From: Sediminibacterium roseum
GTDB lineage: Bacteria > Bacteroidota > Bacteroidia > Chitinophagales > Chitinophagaceae
Length of the DNA stretch: 64,000 nucleotides
NCBI RefSeq assembly: GCF_009939005.1
Contig: NZ_JAACJS010000011.1
Coordinates: 62,001 to 126,000, forward strand
Reading direction: 5' to 3'
Shown here: positions 1 through 8,213 of the stretch, piece by piece
How the letters are laid out: each line of letters opens with the position of its first letter
Numbering within the stretch: the stretch's first letter is position 1
The notes under the pieces: generated by a model
The model's database searches: none
Told to the model about the DNA's origin: nothing
Seen by the model: the letters and a program-made list of their open reading frames with translations, nothing else
Position numbers and translations under genes: made by a program

Positions 1-528
1 ATCGGCATATCCAACGCCATCAACCCGTTTCAGCTCCGACAATAAATTGATGTCGGCGAAATTGAAAAGGAATTTCTGATCCGTATTCGGATCGGTGCTG
101 TAAAGGTTGATGTACATCAACATATTCGATTCTTCACGCGAGATCTTTACACCCTCGCGCACCACCAATGGCGGCAGTTTGTTTACCACAGAGGCCACGC
201 GGTTCTGCACATTGAGGGATGCCTGGTTTGGATCGGTTCCCAGGTTGAAAATGACCTGTATCGTTCCCTCGCCATCGTTACCCGCATCGGCGGCCATGTA
301 TTTCATACCGGGCACACCATTGAGTGCGCGCTCGAGCGGGATGATCACAGACTTGATGAGCAATTCATTGTTGGCGCCGGGATAAGCCGCCGTCACATTC
401 ACCTTGGGCGGCGAAATAGAGGGAAACTGCGTAACCGGCAGTTGTATGATGGCCAGCGCACCGAGGAAAACGATGATCAGCGAGATCACGATCGACAATA
501 CCGGCCGCTGGATAAATTTATTAAACAT
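1..528 (-). CDS. RND efflux pump inner-membrane permease, N-terminal part (cut by window edge)
   Basis: The N-terminal 176 residues of an AcrB/MexB-type (HAE1) permease, which exports drugs or other small molecules across the envelope by proton-motive force. The ATG is at 528 and the frame stays open to base 1, so the rest lies outside the window. The protein starts MFNKFIQRPVLSIVISLIIV, the usual short amphipathic start followed by TM1. The porter-domain pattern then follows: QFPSISPPKVNVTAAYPGAN, later FNLGTDPNQAS and NVQNRVASVVNKLPP. It follows its adaptor gene by 24 bases on the same strand, so the two are almost certainly co-transcribed. The transported substrate cannot be told. Confidence 0.95.
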   Translation of the reverse strand, partial: MFNKFIQRPVLSIVISLIIVFLGALAIIQLPVTQFPSISPPKVNVTAAYPGANNELLIKSVIIPLERALNGVPGMKYMAADAGNDGEGTIQVIFNLGTDPNQASLNVQNRVASVVNKLPPLVVREGVKISREESNMLMYINLYSTDPNTDQKFLFNFADINLLSELKRVDGVGYAD

Positions 529-552
529 GAACGTTGCAATTAAGATTGAAGA

Positions 553-1635
553 TTATTCTGCTTTTAACCTGAGGTGCGAAAGAACGGTCCGCGCATCCTG
601 CAGTTCGAACTGCACTTTATCGCCGTCTTTTACTTTCTGCACGCCATCCAGCAATATTTTTTCATTTTCCGCCAGGCCGCTTTCAAGAATGTACAGGTCT
701 GGTAACCTGCCTGCGATGGTGATCAACCTTGATTTCACCACATTGTCGCTGCCGATCACGAATACATAGATCTTGTCCTGTATCTCGTAGGTGGATTTTT
801 GCGGAATGATCAGTGCGTTCCTGAATGGAACGGTCATCAATACTTTTCCCGTCTCCCCATTCCTGAGCAGCCGGTCGGGATTGGCGAACCTTGCCCTGAA
901 TGCGATGTTGCCCGTTTCATTGTCGAATTCGCTTTCTATCGTTTCCACTTCTCCCTTGTAACGAAGGGGCTGGTTGTTGGCGAGCAAAAGGCCCACTTTG
1001 TTGCTGCCGCGGTTCTTTACGTTGGTCTGGTAATCGAGGTACTCGGGCTCTGATACATTGAAGTAGGCGAACATCTGGCTGTTGTCTGAAAGGCTCGTAA
1101 GCAATTCGCCTTCATCGATCAGGCTTCCTAATTTTTTAGGGAGGCGGTCGATATAACCATCAAACGGTGCGCGTATTTCCGTGAAGGAAAGATGGAGTTT
1201 GGCGAGCGCCGTTTCTGCCTTTGCCTGGTCGAGTTTTGCCTGCGCCATGGCCTGTTCGTTCTTCGAGATCACATTCTTGGCCACAAGGCTCTTTGCATTG
1301 TCGAACTCGATCTCTGCCGCACGCACCTCCGCTTCTGCTTTCTGCAGTTCGGCCTCGTAAACCTTGGGCATGATGCGGAAGAGGAGCTGGCCTGCTTTTA
1401 CAAAGCGCCCCTCGTCGACATAAATGTCCTGCAGAAACCCTTTTTCCTGCGCCCTGATCTCGATGTTGCGCACGGAGCGGATCTGCGAAACATATTGTTT
1501 CTCGAACGAAGTATCCATCCTTGCCGGGGTGGTAGCCGTATACTTAACGGCTTCTTCTTTTTCTGTTTCATGAGGCTTACAGCCCGTGAGGTAGGCAAGG
1601 GCAAACAACCCTGCACATGCGATGATTCTTTTCAT
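553..1635 (-). CDS. RND efflux periplasmic adaptor subunit (membrane fusion protein, lipoprotein)
   Basis: A 360-residue AcrA/MexA-family adaptor that bridges the inner-membrane RND pump and the outer-membrane channel. The signal peptide ends in a lipobox (LTGC, Cys19). The lipoyl half-motifs flank a coiled-coil hairpin: IRAQEKGFLQDIYVDEGRFV around residues 60-80, and LSFTEIRAPFDGYIDRLP around 150-170. The hairpin is rich in Ala, Glu and Lys (about 90-145), and the beta-barrel and membrane-proximal domains follow. Length is normal. It lies directly upstream of the permease. No TolC-like channel gene is visible in the window. Confidence 0.95.
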   Translation of the reverse strand: MKRIIACAGLFALAYLTGCKPHETEKEEAVKYTATTPARMDTSFEKQYVSQIRSVRNIEIRAQEKGFLQDIYVDEGRFVKAGQLLFRIMPKVYEAELQKAEAEVRAAEIEFDNAKSLVAKNVISKNEQAMAQAKLDQAKAETALAKLHLSFTEIRAPFDGYIDRLPKKLGSLIDEGELLTSLSDNSQMFAYFNVSEPEYLDYQTNVKNRGSNKVGLLLANNQPLRYKGEVETIESEFDNETGNIAFRARFANPDRLLRNGETGKVLMTVPFRNALIIPQKSTYEIQDKIYVFVIGSDNVVKSRLITIAGRLPDLYILESGLAENEKILLDGVQKVKDGDKVQFELQDARTVLSHLRLKAE

Positions 1636-1755
1636 ATTGATAAATAAAAATGTAAGCGATACTTTGCTGCAGGCCGCGCGCTGCGCGCTACAGGCCCAAA
1701 TACCGGCGAAGAATAGAATATGATGACAGCCGGAACGGTAACGGGAATAAAATGA

Positions 1756-2139
1756 TCAGACCCTGAATGTGCAGAGCGAAATGTACTTGCGGGATGATTC
1801 GGATGGCACCAACGCATCATCAAAACCAAAACGGAGGATACGGCTTAAGGAAGCCAGCTGTGCAGAGGCAAACGCATCGTTGGCCTGCAAGTAGTATTTT
1901 TTGAGAGAGAGATTTTCCCTGTCGTCGTCTTCTTCTATATCATCTGCAACAAAATATGCAGACGCATCGTCGTTGGCAAGAACAGCGCCATGCGCAGACT
2001 GGTGAGCAGAAAACTGGAGGGTAGAATGTTGTTTTTCAGAAAAACGGATGAGCTTGGGAACCACCACCCCATGACACGATGATGCAGCGCATCCACCGAG
2101 TATTGAAAAGAGGCAAAAAAGTAGTAGCGTTAGTCTCAT
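1756..2139 (-). CDS. Small lipoprotein of unknown function
   Basis: A 127-residue protein with a lipoprotein signal (LLFCLFSILGGC, predicted acylated Cys17). The mature part has no family I recognise. It contains an acidic stretch (DDIEEDDDREN, about residues 68-78) and a C-terminal KYISLCTFRV. It lies 120 bases upstream of the adaptor on the same strand and may be the first gene of the efflux operon, or may only sit next to it. That it is a real gene rests on the clean signal peptide and on the lack of any competing frame. Confidence 0.6.
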   Translation of the reverse strand: MRLTLLLFCLFSILGGCAASSCHGVVVPKLIRFSEKQHSTLQFSAHQSAHGAVLANDDASAYFVADDIEEDDDRENLSLKKYYLQANDAFASAQLASLSRILRFGFDDALVPSESSRKYISLCTFRV

Positions 2140-2235
2140 CTTGATAATTCCGCGCCGAAATTAGGAAAACTTTGAAAGCCGCAAACTAATTTCGGTGAAG
2201 GCGGGTGTTAATTCGTGTTAACAGACTTAAATAAC

Positions 2236-2316
2236 AATTAAGAATTAGGAATTAGGAATTAATAATTAATTGCTCCTAATTCTTAATTCCTAATTCCTAA
2301 TTCCTAATTCCTAATT
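2236..2316. repeat. Inverted pair of AATTAGG heptamer arrays
   Basis: The left arm (2236-2260) is one AATTAAG, two AATTAGG and a closing AATT. The right arm (2278-2316) is one AATTCTT, four AATTCCT and a closing AATT. The arms are reverse complements with a loop of fewer than 20 bases, so the transcript can fold into a long A/U-rich hairpin. The right arm supplies the last codons and the TAG stop of the gene ending at 2311. The same heptamers recur at 16334-16494 and, degenerate, at 43532-43557. Confidence 0.85.
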
Positions 2317-3471
2317 ATTCTTTAGCCTGCTTCGCCAAACAAGGTGTTCCAGCAACAAAACATTATTATAGGCTGGGCTGTAATAATCAAACCTTGTAAC
2401 CTTTAACGATGCGATCCATTTCCGGTAAGGATCGGGAAGCAGCGACGACATGTTTGCGATGAAGAAGGCAAAACGCTCGTCTTCTACCAGTTCTTCCAGT
2501 GAACGGGCATGGTGCGGTGCGGTTTGCGGCGGCACTTCATTCCAGCGCAGGAGGGCGGTGCCGAGTATCACTTCATCCATGAATGTTCTTGCCGAAAGCA
2601 GCTGCTGCCGCGCAGCATCGATCAATTGTGGCTTCAGCGCATCGAGTGCGGGTATGGGTTTCACCGACATCAGCCTTGATATATGATACAGGATGTTGGG
2701 CGTGGTTGCATAATGCGGGGATACCAGCCCGGGCTGGTTGATGTATTTTCTTGTCCTGATCACATCTTCGATCAGGAAAAGGCTCGCAGAGTCTGCTTCG
2801 GTCCATTGGAGATTGTACGTCTGAACAAAATACAGCACGTTGCACAACACACTCACGTCAAAATCGATCGGCATCCTTTTACCGAACCAGGTTGAGTAAG
2901 CTTTCAGCGTTCTGTATTCCGGGAACGTGTTCCTGATTTTCCCGGTGGTATGGTTGGCATGCTCCTGCATCAGCGCATGGATCGCTTTGGCCGTGGAATC
3001 GTTTGCCTGCTGGGCAAGTAAAATGATCACCGTATCATCAAGGTCATCCGGCAGCGCCTGTTTTTTATCGAACCAGTTCATCCATCCTGCATTGGGGAAG
3101 ATCTTTGGCGTGTCTGTGGGCCAGAAATTATAGGTACCCTGTCCCTTCCTGTTGATAAATTTTGCAAACGACGGCAATGTATTTGCGATGATGCGCGCAG
3201 CCTGCCGCTGTTGCGACGGGCTCAGCCCGTCTTCCAGGTTACGCAGGGTAAATCCAACCAGGGCTGAAAAAAAAGGGTTGATGTCTGCTTTGAACCTGTC
3301 TTTATTCATCGCATACATCCGGTAAGAAGGAATGGAACCCTGCGGGAACACACCGTTTTCTCTTGGCTGAAGCGCTTCTATCCGCTGCAGCAGCTTCGAC
3401 ATAACCAGGGTGTCGTTTGCCTGCAGCGTGGATTGCCTTAAAAGAAAAAGAAGAATGAACAGGTATCTCAT
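2311..3471 (-). CDS. Exported protein of unknown function, possible alpha/alpha-toroid fold
   Basis: 386 residues when started at the ATG at 3471. That Met opens a good signal peptide (MRYLFILLFLLRQSTLQAND). The open frame runs 57 codons further upstream, but that part overlaps the preceding gene and looks non-coding. The mature protein is helix-rich. Features include TYNFWPTDTPKIFPNAGWMN and LPDDLDDTVIILLAQQ, a DDLDDT stretch that recalls alpha/alpha-barrel cyclase or glycosidase folds. I cannot assign an activity. The C-terminus (RLKNN, TAG) is encoded inside the AATTAGG array, so its last residues may have been changed by repeat insertion. Confidence 0.75.
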   Translation of the reverse strand: MRYLFILLFLLRQSTLQANDTLVMSKLLQRIEALQPRENGVFPQGSIPSYRMYAMNKDRFKADINPFFSALVGFTLRNLEDGLSPSQQRQAARIIANTLPSFAKFINRKGQGTYNFWPTDTPKIFPNAGWMNWFDKKQALPDDLDDTVIILLAQQANDSTAKAIHALMQEHANHTTGKIRNTFPEYRTLKAYSTWFGKRMPIDFDVSVLCNVLYFVQTYNLQWTEADSASLFLIEDVIRTRKYINQPGLVSPHYATTPNILYHISRLMSVKPIPALDALKPQLIDAARQQLLSARTFMDEVILGTALLRWNEVPPQTAPHHARSLEELVEDERFAFFIANMSSLLPDPYRKWIASLKVTRFDYYSPAYNNVLLLEHLVWRSRLKNN

Positions 3472-3553
3472 CAACGTAAAAATACAATGTTTGGCGATGC
3501 GTTCTCTATTCGCCGCATTGCTGTTCAACAGCGGTTTGATGCCGCGCCCGTCA

Positions 3554-4315
3554 TTATTGTCGGGCAATGGTTTTGGGCCGGTTGGTATACGCGGCCTCCA
3601 CTTCGGCACGGGATGCTGTGGGTATGGGCAGCTTTTCTTCAAAGGTCAAAACAAAATCGGTGTTGCCGATCGTCCACACGGCATTTGAGGGAGAAAAAAA
3701 ATCAACGTCATCATAATTCAGGTGAAAGGTCTGTTTGCCGCGGTTAGCGGTTTTTACGGCAAGCTTGTTGTTTTCATCCTGCACCCAATCTGCCCAGCCA
3801 TCGTACCGTCTTGCAAAATCGATGATCTTCCAGCGTGTGCCGGTTGGAGTGGGCAACCCGGTGGTTCCACCCACTTCCTTGCGGCCGATGATGTATCCGC
3901 CGGTTGCGCGCAAGGGGTTACCTGTGAGAATGAACATCAACTCGCCCGGCCCCGGTGCAGTGGGATCATCCGCGTGTTCACGCATCCATCGCGAGCAAAC
4001 CTGCGCGCCCTGGCTGTGCGCGATTACGATTTTTTGCCCGGGTGTTGACCTTACCGCCGCATCAAGCGCCTCCACTCCCTTGCCGATCGAATTGTGCGCA
4101 ATGCTCGCCGGGTATTTTACTTTCACCATCCTGTAAGGCGGTTTGGAAAAATAACCATGGAACATACCCGGCATGTGATTGTACAGGTTGAAATTCAACC
4201 CCGATAAACTGAGCACCGTTGCAGCAGGCGGAACTTTCAATCGCTGATCCTGGGCCTGCACAACCGGCCCGTTTAAACAAAAAAGAACAACGGCAAATAA
4301 AAGCCTGCTGGGCAT
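3554..4315 (-). CDS. PE-PPE-like / cutinase-fold alpha/beta hydrolase, exported
   Basis: 253 residues from the ATG at 4315. The open frame continues to 4348 only through a TTG. The signal peptide is MPSRLLFAVVLFCLNGPVVQA. The core contains VIAHSQGAQVCSRWM, a GxSxG-like nucleophile elbow in the form AHSQGA with Ser as predicted nucleophile. This is followed by LTGNPLRATGGYI, the NP..GG pattern typical of the PE-PPE domain (a serine-hydrolase fold best known from mycobacteria). A late Asp (YDGWADW) and His (TFHLNYDD) could complete the triad. The likely activity is esterase or lipase; the substrate is unknown. It stands 82 bases upstream of the preceding exported protein's start, same strand. 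Confidence 0.75.
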   Translation of the reverse strand: MPSRLLFAVVLFCLNGPVVQAQDQRLKVPPAATVLSLSGLNFNLYNHMPGMFHGYFSKPPYRMVKVKYPASIAHNSIGKGVEALDAAVRSTPGQKIVIAHSQGAQVCSRWMREHADDPTAPGPGELMFILTGNPLRATGGYIIGRKEVGGTTGLPTPTGTRWKIIDFARRYDGWADWVQDENNKLAVKTANRGKQTFHLNYDDVDFFSPSNAVWTIGNTDFVLTFEEKLPIPTASRAEVEAAYTNRPKTIARQ

Positions 4316-4404
4316 ATGAGTTGTTGTTGGTTGTAAGGTGTTGTTCAAAATTCATGCCTTATCCCCTGGTTGATAATGCGCAAACCGTTCACACGAAACA
4401 CCGT

Positions 4405-5994
4405 TTAAATGATCTTCAGCCTTTCTTCTTCCAGGTCGAGCTGGTACAATTGTGTGCGTATGATTTCTTCGTCTATTTTAGGATCTTTGTTCAGATCGGT
4501 CAGGTATTTCCGCTGGCTTTCGAGCAGCTCGATGAATATTTTTTTGTTCTTTTTATCCATCCGGCTGTCGGGCGCCTCTGCGCGTTCTTCCCATAATTTG
4601 ATAAAGTGTTCCATACCTGCATGGCCTGCAGGATCGCTCTGGTACCTGTTTTCAAGAAATTGATGGATGTGTTTGCGCAAGCCGTGTTTCATTTTCCGGC
4701 GCGTTTCGGCTTCCGCATCTTCGTTGAGCAGTTCTTCGAACACATGTGTCCGGTTGATCAGGAAAGGAAGCGTAAGCCCCTGCACCACAAGCGTTGTAAG
4801 TATGACCACGAAAGTGATGAAGAGGATGAGGTTGCGTTGAGGGAACAGCGTTCCGTTGTCCATGGTGATGGGAATAGACAAGGCGGCGGCCAGTGACACA
4901 ACACCACGCATGCCCGACCATCCCAGGGTGAAAGGCAAAAAGAAAAACGTATTCCACGATCGCCGCCAGTTGAGCCGCGATACCACGCTTCGCCGGAAGA
5001 GATAAGTGGAAAGCATCGCAATGTAAGCGCTTACCACCCTCGCTGCGATCAGTACGGCTACCACCACCAACCCATACCCTATCGCCGTGCGCAACGGGAT
5101 GCCCTCGCCCTTCAACCCTTCCACGATCTCTGGCAGTTCAAGCCCGATGATGAGGAATACCAATCCATTCAGGATAAAAACAAAACTTTCCCAAACATTA
5201 TACCCCTGTATACGGCTGGCGCTGTTCAAAAACTCGAGCCGTTTGGCAGACATGAACAGTCCCCCGCTCACCACGGCAAGCACACCCGAGCAATGCAGTT
5301 TCTCTGCCACCCAATACACAAAATACGGTTCGATGATGGTGAGTGCAATGTCTGATGCGGCCGTGGTACGGAGTACTTTATGCAGCTTGATAAAGATCCA
5401 GGCAACGGTCAGTCCAACCGCCACTCCTCCTGTCACCATCCAAACAAAGCTCGCAACCGCCTGGTGCCAAACAAACTGCCCGGTGCCAACGGCCACCAGT
5501 GCAAAGCGAAATATGATCAATGCAGATGCATCGTTCAGCAGGCTCTCTCCTTCCAGTATAGCGGTGGTTGATTTGGGTATACGTACAAATTTTGTAAGTG
5601 CACCGGTGCTCACTGCATCGGGCGGAGCGGTGATCCCGCCCAGTAAAAAACCAAGCGCAAGCGTAAACCCGGGGATAAAATGATTGGCCACGATGGCCAC
5701 CGACAGCGCCGTAAAGAAAACCACGAGAAAGGCAAAGCTCCCGATGATGCGCCACCATTTTTTCATCTCCTTGAACGAAATGCTCCACGATGCTTCGAAC
5801 AACAAGGGCGGCAGGAAAATAAAAAAGATCAGGTCGGGGTTTACCCTTACCATCGGCAAACCGGGAATAAAACTTACCGCCAGTCCGCCGATCACCAGCA
5901 GGATCGGGTAAGCGATCCGCATCCGCGCGGCGAGCAGTTCCAGCAAAACGATCGCCGCAACCATGGCGAGAAGAAACGGGAGAATGGTATGCAT
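4405..5994 (-). CDS. Na+/H+ antiporter, CPA1 family
   Basis: A 529-residue monovalent cation:proton antiporter of the NhaP/CPA1 type, for pH and sodium homeostasis in the inner membrane. There are about twelve hydrophobic segments in residues 1-400. Signature stretches are FIFLPPLLFEASWSIS, GGITAPPDAVSTGALTKF and ILEGESLLNDASALIIF, which carry the conserved transport acidic residues, and later WSGMRGVVSLAAALSIP. A charged cytoplasmic tail of about 110 residues (NRTHVFEELLNEDAEAETRR onward) follows, as usual in this family. It appears to be a single-gene unit. Confidence 0.95.
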   Translation of the reverse strand: MHTILPFLLAMVAAIVLLELLAARMRIAYPILLVIGGLAVSFIPGLPMVRVNPDLIFFIFLPPLLFEASWSISFKEMKKWWRIIGSFAFLVVFFTALSVAIVANHFIPGFTLALGFLLGGITAPPDAVSTGALTKFVRIPKSTTAILEGESLLNDASALIIFRFALVAVGTGQFVWHQAVASFVWMVTGGVAVGLTVAWIFIKLHKVLRTTAASDIALTIIEPYFVYWVAEKLHCSGVLAVVSGGLFMSAKRLEFLNSASRIQGYNVWESFVFILNGLVFLIIGLELPEIVEGLKGEGIPLRTAIGYGLVVVAVLIAARVVSAYIAMLSTYLFRRSVVSRLNWRRSWNTFFFLPFTLGWSGMRGVVSLAAALSIPITMDNGTLFPQRNLILFITFVVILTTLVVQGLTLPFLINRTHVFEELLNEDAEAETRRKMKHGLRKHIHQFLENRYQSDPAGHAGMEHFIKLWEERAEAPDSRMDKKNKKIFIELLESQRKYLTDLNKDPKIDEEIIRTQLYQLDLEEERLKII

Positions 5995-6057
5995 GAAAAA
6001 AGGATTGGTTGATGCCGGAATTTAAATAATCATTTTTAAACCACGCCATACGATTGT

Positions 6058-7038
6058 TCAACCCAGGCTTTCTTTGTTGTACCTGCTCCTGTAATCCAGC
6101 GGCGAAAGCCCCGTAATCCTGCGGAAGACTTCCCTGAAAGCTTTCAGATCGGCATAACCTACTTCGTACATGATCTCGTTTACCGTTTTGCGGCTGGTTT
6201 CAAACGATCTTTTCGCAGCTTCCACTTTTACCCTTTGCGCATATTCCGTAGGCGTATTGCCCGTGGCCTTGATGAAGCGGCGGTCGAAATTGCGGCGGCC
6301 CACCGCAAGCTTTGAAGCGAGCGCCTCTATGGATATTTTTTCATCAACCCTTTTCTCAATATAAGCCTGCGCCTTCTTCACCAGCTCATCACCATGCGTT
6401 CGCTGCCCGCTGAAAATGATAAAAGTGGATTGGCTCTCCCTGTCCATCTCCACCTGGAAAACCTTGGAACAGAAAATGGCCGTTTCCCGGTCGTAGTATT
6501 TTTCTACCAGGTAAAGCACCAGGTTCAGAAAAGAATAGGCACCGCCATTGGTATAAATACCTTTTTCATCGGTAATGAGCCGGTCTGCCTGCAGGTTAAC
6601 CTTCGGATAACGCTGCCTGAACTGGTCGGCAGCGAGCCAATGCGTTGAACAGCTGCGGCCATCCAGCAAGCCCGCTTCCGCCAACAGGTATGCCCCTGTG
6701 CAAATACTTGCGATTTGCGCGCCCTGCCTGTACTGCAGGGCTATCCAGTCGATCAGCTCACGGTTTGCTTTTAAAGACTTCAGGTAATTGTGATTCAAAG
6801 ACGGAACGATGACCAGGTCTGTGTTCCGGATCCTGCTGATGTGTTTGTGTGGTTTCGCTGTGAACAGCCCTCCATAAAAGTCGACCTCGCCCGAAAGCCC
6901 CGCGAGCTCAATTTTAAAAACTTCTTTCTTCCCGCGCTCCTTCCGGTGCAGGTTGGCGCGACTGAAGATTTTATACGCGCCCACAATGCTGCTTAAATTA
7001 TTCTCCCCGTCGGGAACAAGTATGGTAAGATGTTTCAT
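6058..7038 (-). CDS. GlxA-type transcriptional regulator (DJ-1/PfpI domain plus AraC HTH)
   Basis: 326 residues from the ATG at 7038 (MKHLTILVPDGENN). The 23 codons upstream look non-coding. The N-terminal half is a DJ-1/PfpI-like domain with the elbow IASICTGAYLLAEAGLL (Cys conserved) and STHWLAADQF. The C-terminal 100 residues are an AraC/XylS double HTH (ISIEALASKLAVGRRNFDRR, then YEVGYADLKAFREVFRRITG and SPLDYR). Such regulators usually control small catabolic or stress genes. It is divergent from the NTF2/SRPBCC pair starting at 7160, 121 bases away, so control of that pair is plausible. Confidence 0.92.
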   Translation of the reverse strand: MKHLTILVPDGENNLSSIVGAYKIFSRANLHRKERGKKEVFKIELAGLSGEVDFYGGLFTAKPHKHISRIRNTDLVIVPSLNHNYLKSLKANRELIDWIALQYRQGAQIASICTGAYLLAEAGLLDGRSCSTHWLAADQFRQRYPKVNLQADRLITDEKGIYTNGGAYSFLNLVLYLVEKYYDRETAIFCSKVFQVEMDRESQSTFIIFSGQRTHGDELVKKAQAYIEKRVDEKISIEALASKLAVGRRNFDRRFIKATGNTPTEYAQRVKVEAAKRSFETSRKTVNEIMYEVGYADLKAFREVFRRITGLSPLDYRSRYNKESLG

Positions 7039-7159
7039 GCGGCAGGTTTTTTCAAAGATAAAGATTCTGCATGTCCATATCAACCCACCAGATTGTCTGA
7101 ATAACACCCCTTAAAACCCATTTTTAGACAGTAATCTTGCATAAACAATCCCTTCTTAT

Positions 7160-7516
7160 ATGACGACACAACAGGTAGCCGCGCGTTTCAACGAACTGGC
7201 GCAGCAGGAAAAATGGTTTGAGATACAGGAAGAATTTTTTTCCGACAATGTAAAGAGTATCGATCCCGATGGTTCTCCCTTTATGGGCTACGCCGAGGGG
7301 ATCGGCCCCGTGCGCGCAAAAGGAAAAGAATTTGTGAGCCGTATCGAAGCTGTACACAGCGCATACACATCGGCGCCGATCGTAACGGGAAACCATTTCG
7401 CAGTGGTACGTGAACTTGATCTGACCGTAAGACCAATGGGCCGCGTACAGTGGAACCAGATCATGCTCTATGAAGTAAAAGACGGCAGGATCTTGAAAGA
7501 GCAGTTTTTTTATTGA
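7160..7516 (+). CDS. SnoaL-like / NTF2-fold protein
   Basis: 118 residues with the small cone-shaped NTF2/SnoaL fold pattern. It has an N-terminal helix (VAARFNELAQQEKWFEIQEE), the strand FFSDNVKSIDP, a helix over GIGPVRAKGKEFVSRIE, and a sheet ending VQWNQIMLYEVKDGRILKEQFFY. Members bind or isomerise small hydrophobic molecules, or have no known activity. It is divergent from the GlxA-type regulator and 14 bases ahead of the SRPBCC gene, so it is probably in an operon with it. Confidence 0.85.
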   Translation: MTTQQVAARFNELAQQEKWFEIQEEFFSDNVKSIDPDGSPFMGYAEGIGPVRAKGKEFVSRIEAVHSAYTSAPIVTGNHFAVVRELDLTVRPMGRVQWNQIMLYEVKDGRILKEQFFY

Positions 7517-7530
7517 TCAAAATCCTAAAA

Positions 7531-8013
7531 ATGAAAAGCGATTTTTCCACCTCCTTTACCGTGCCCAACACAGCGCAGGAAGTTTTTGATGCCATCACCA
7601 ATGTACGCGCATGGTGGGCCGGCACGGTTGAGGGCGAGTCAAAGAAAACAGGAGATGAATTTACCTATCGTTACAAAAACATGCACTACAGCCGACATCG
7701 TTTAACAGAAGTGATCCCCTGCAAAAAGATCACATGGGAAACGGTAGAGAGCGCGCTTAACTTTGTTGAAAACCAACAGGAATGGGCCGGCACCACGATC
7801 GATTTCGACATCACAGCATCCGGCGGAACAACAACACTGCGGTTTACGCACCATGGATTACAACCACTCCTCGCCTGCTACAACGACTGCACGAATGCAT
7901 GGAACCACTACATCAACGGGTGTTTGCGCGAACTCGTACTATTAAAAATGCTGAAAACCACTGCGGTTGAATTAATCCGCAACTGCTTGATTCTGAACAG
8001 TGTTTTTCTTTGA
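7531..8013 (+). CDS. SRPBCC (AHSA1/START-like) domain protein
   Basis: 160 residues from the ATG at 7531. A TTG at 7513 is in frame but overlaps the previous stop. It has the Aha1-like pattern: FSTSFTVPNTAQEVFDAITNVRAWW, then RLTEVIPCKKITWETVES, STIDF-type strands and the long C-terminal helix NAWNHYINGCLREL. This fold makes a hydrophobic ligand cavity. The last ~23 residues after CLRELV (LLKMLKTTAVELIRN and on) do not look like the family's usual short polar tail. A slip near 7935-7945 into the next frame would end at 7970, so the 3' end may be frameshifted or recently extended. Confidence 0.82.
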   Translation: MKSDFSTSFTVPNTAQEVFDAITNVRAWWAGTVEGESKKTGDEFTYRYKNMHYSRHRLTEVIPCKKITWETVESALNFVENQQEWAGTTIDFDITASGGTTTLRFTHHGLQPLLACYNDCTNAWNHYINGCLRELVLLKMLKTTAVELIRNCLILNSVFL

Positions 8014-8123
8014 GCCGCAAAAACGTAGTGGCTCAACTACAAGATATTGCTTTTTCCTTGATGCTTTTTTAATAAGGACATGTATTCCTCCCCGGGAAAA
8101 CACATGTTAATTTTGTCTTATTA
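8010..8123. promoter_or_regulatory. Two stem-loops between the SRPBCC gene and the kinase operon
   Basis: A 7-bp stem (TTGAGCC at 8010-8016 with GGCTCAA at 8030-8036) overlaps the SRPBCC stop and could act as a weak terminator. Downstream lies a nested inverted repeat: TAATAAG 8070-8076 with CTTATTA 8117-8123, and the self-complementary ACATGT at 8078-8083 and 8102-8107. It sits about 90 bases before the kinase start and could be an operator or leader hairpin. The function is not shown by sequence. Confidence 0.4.
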
Positions 8124-8213
8124 AAAATCCTTTGTCCGGCTGCGCGCCAGGCATAACAGGTTGCTGCACGTTTGCAACATTTTATGTGTTGCCAGCCGGT
8201 CTCAAATTTGTTT

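Noticed and set aside
2236..2316. AATTAGG arrays read as a CRISPR array
   Set aside because: The units are 7 bases, directly abutting, with no spacers, and there are no cas genes.
3472..3642. A 443-residue start for the exported protein at 2311
   Set aside because: The first 57 codons overlap the preceding gene, look non-coding and would hide the signal peptide that begins at 3471.
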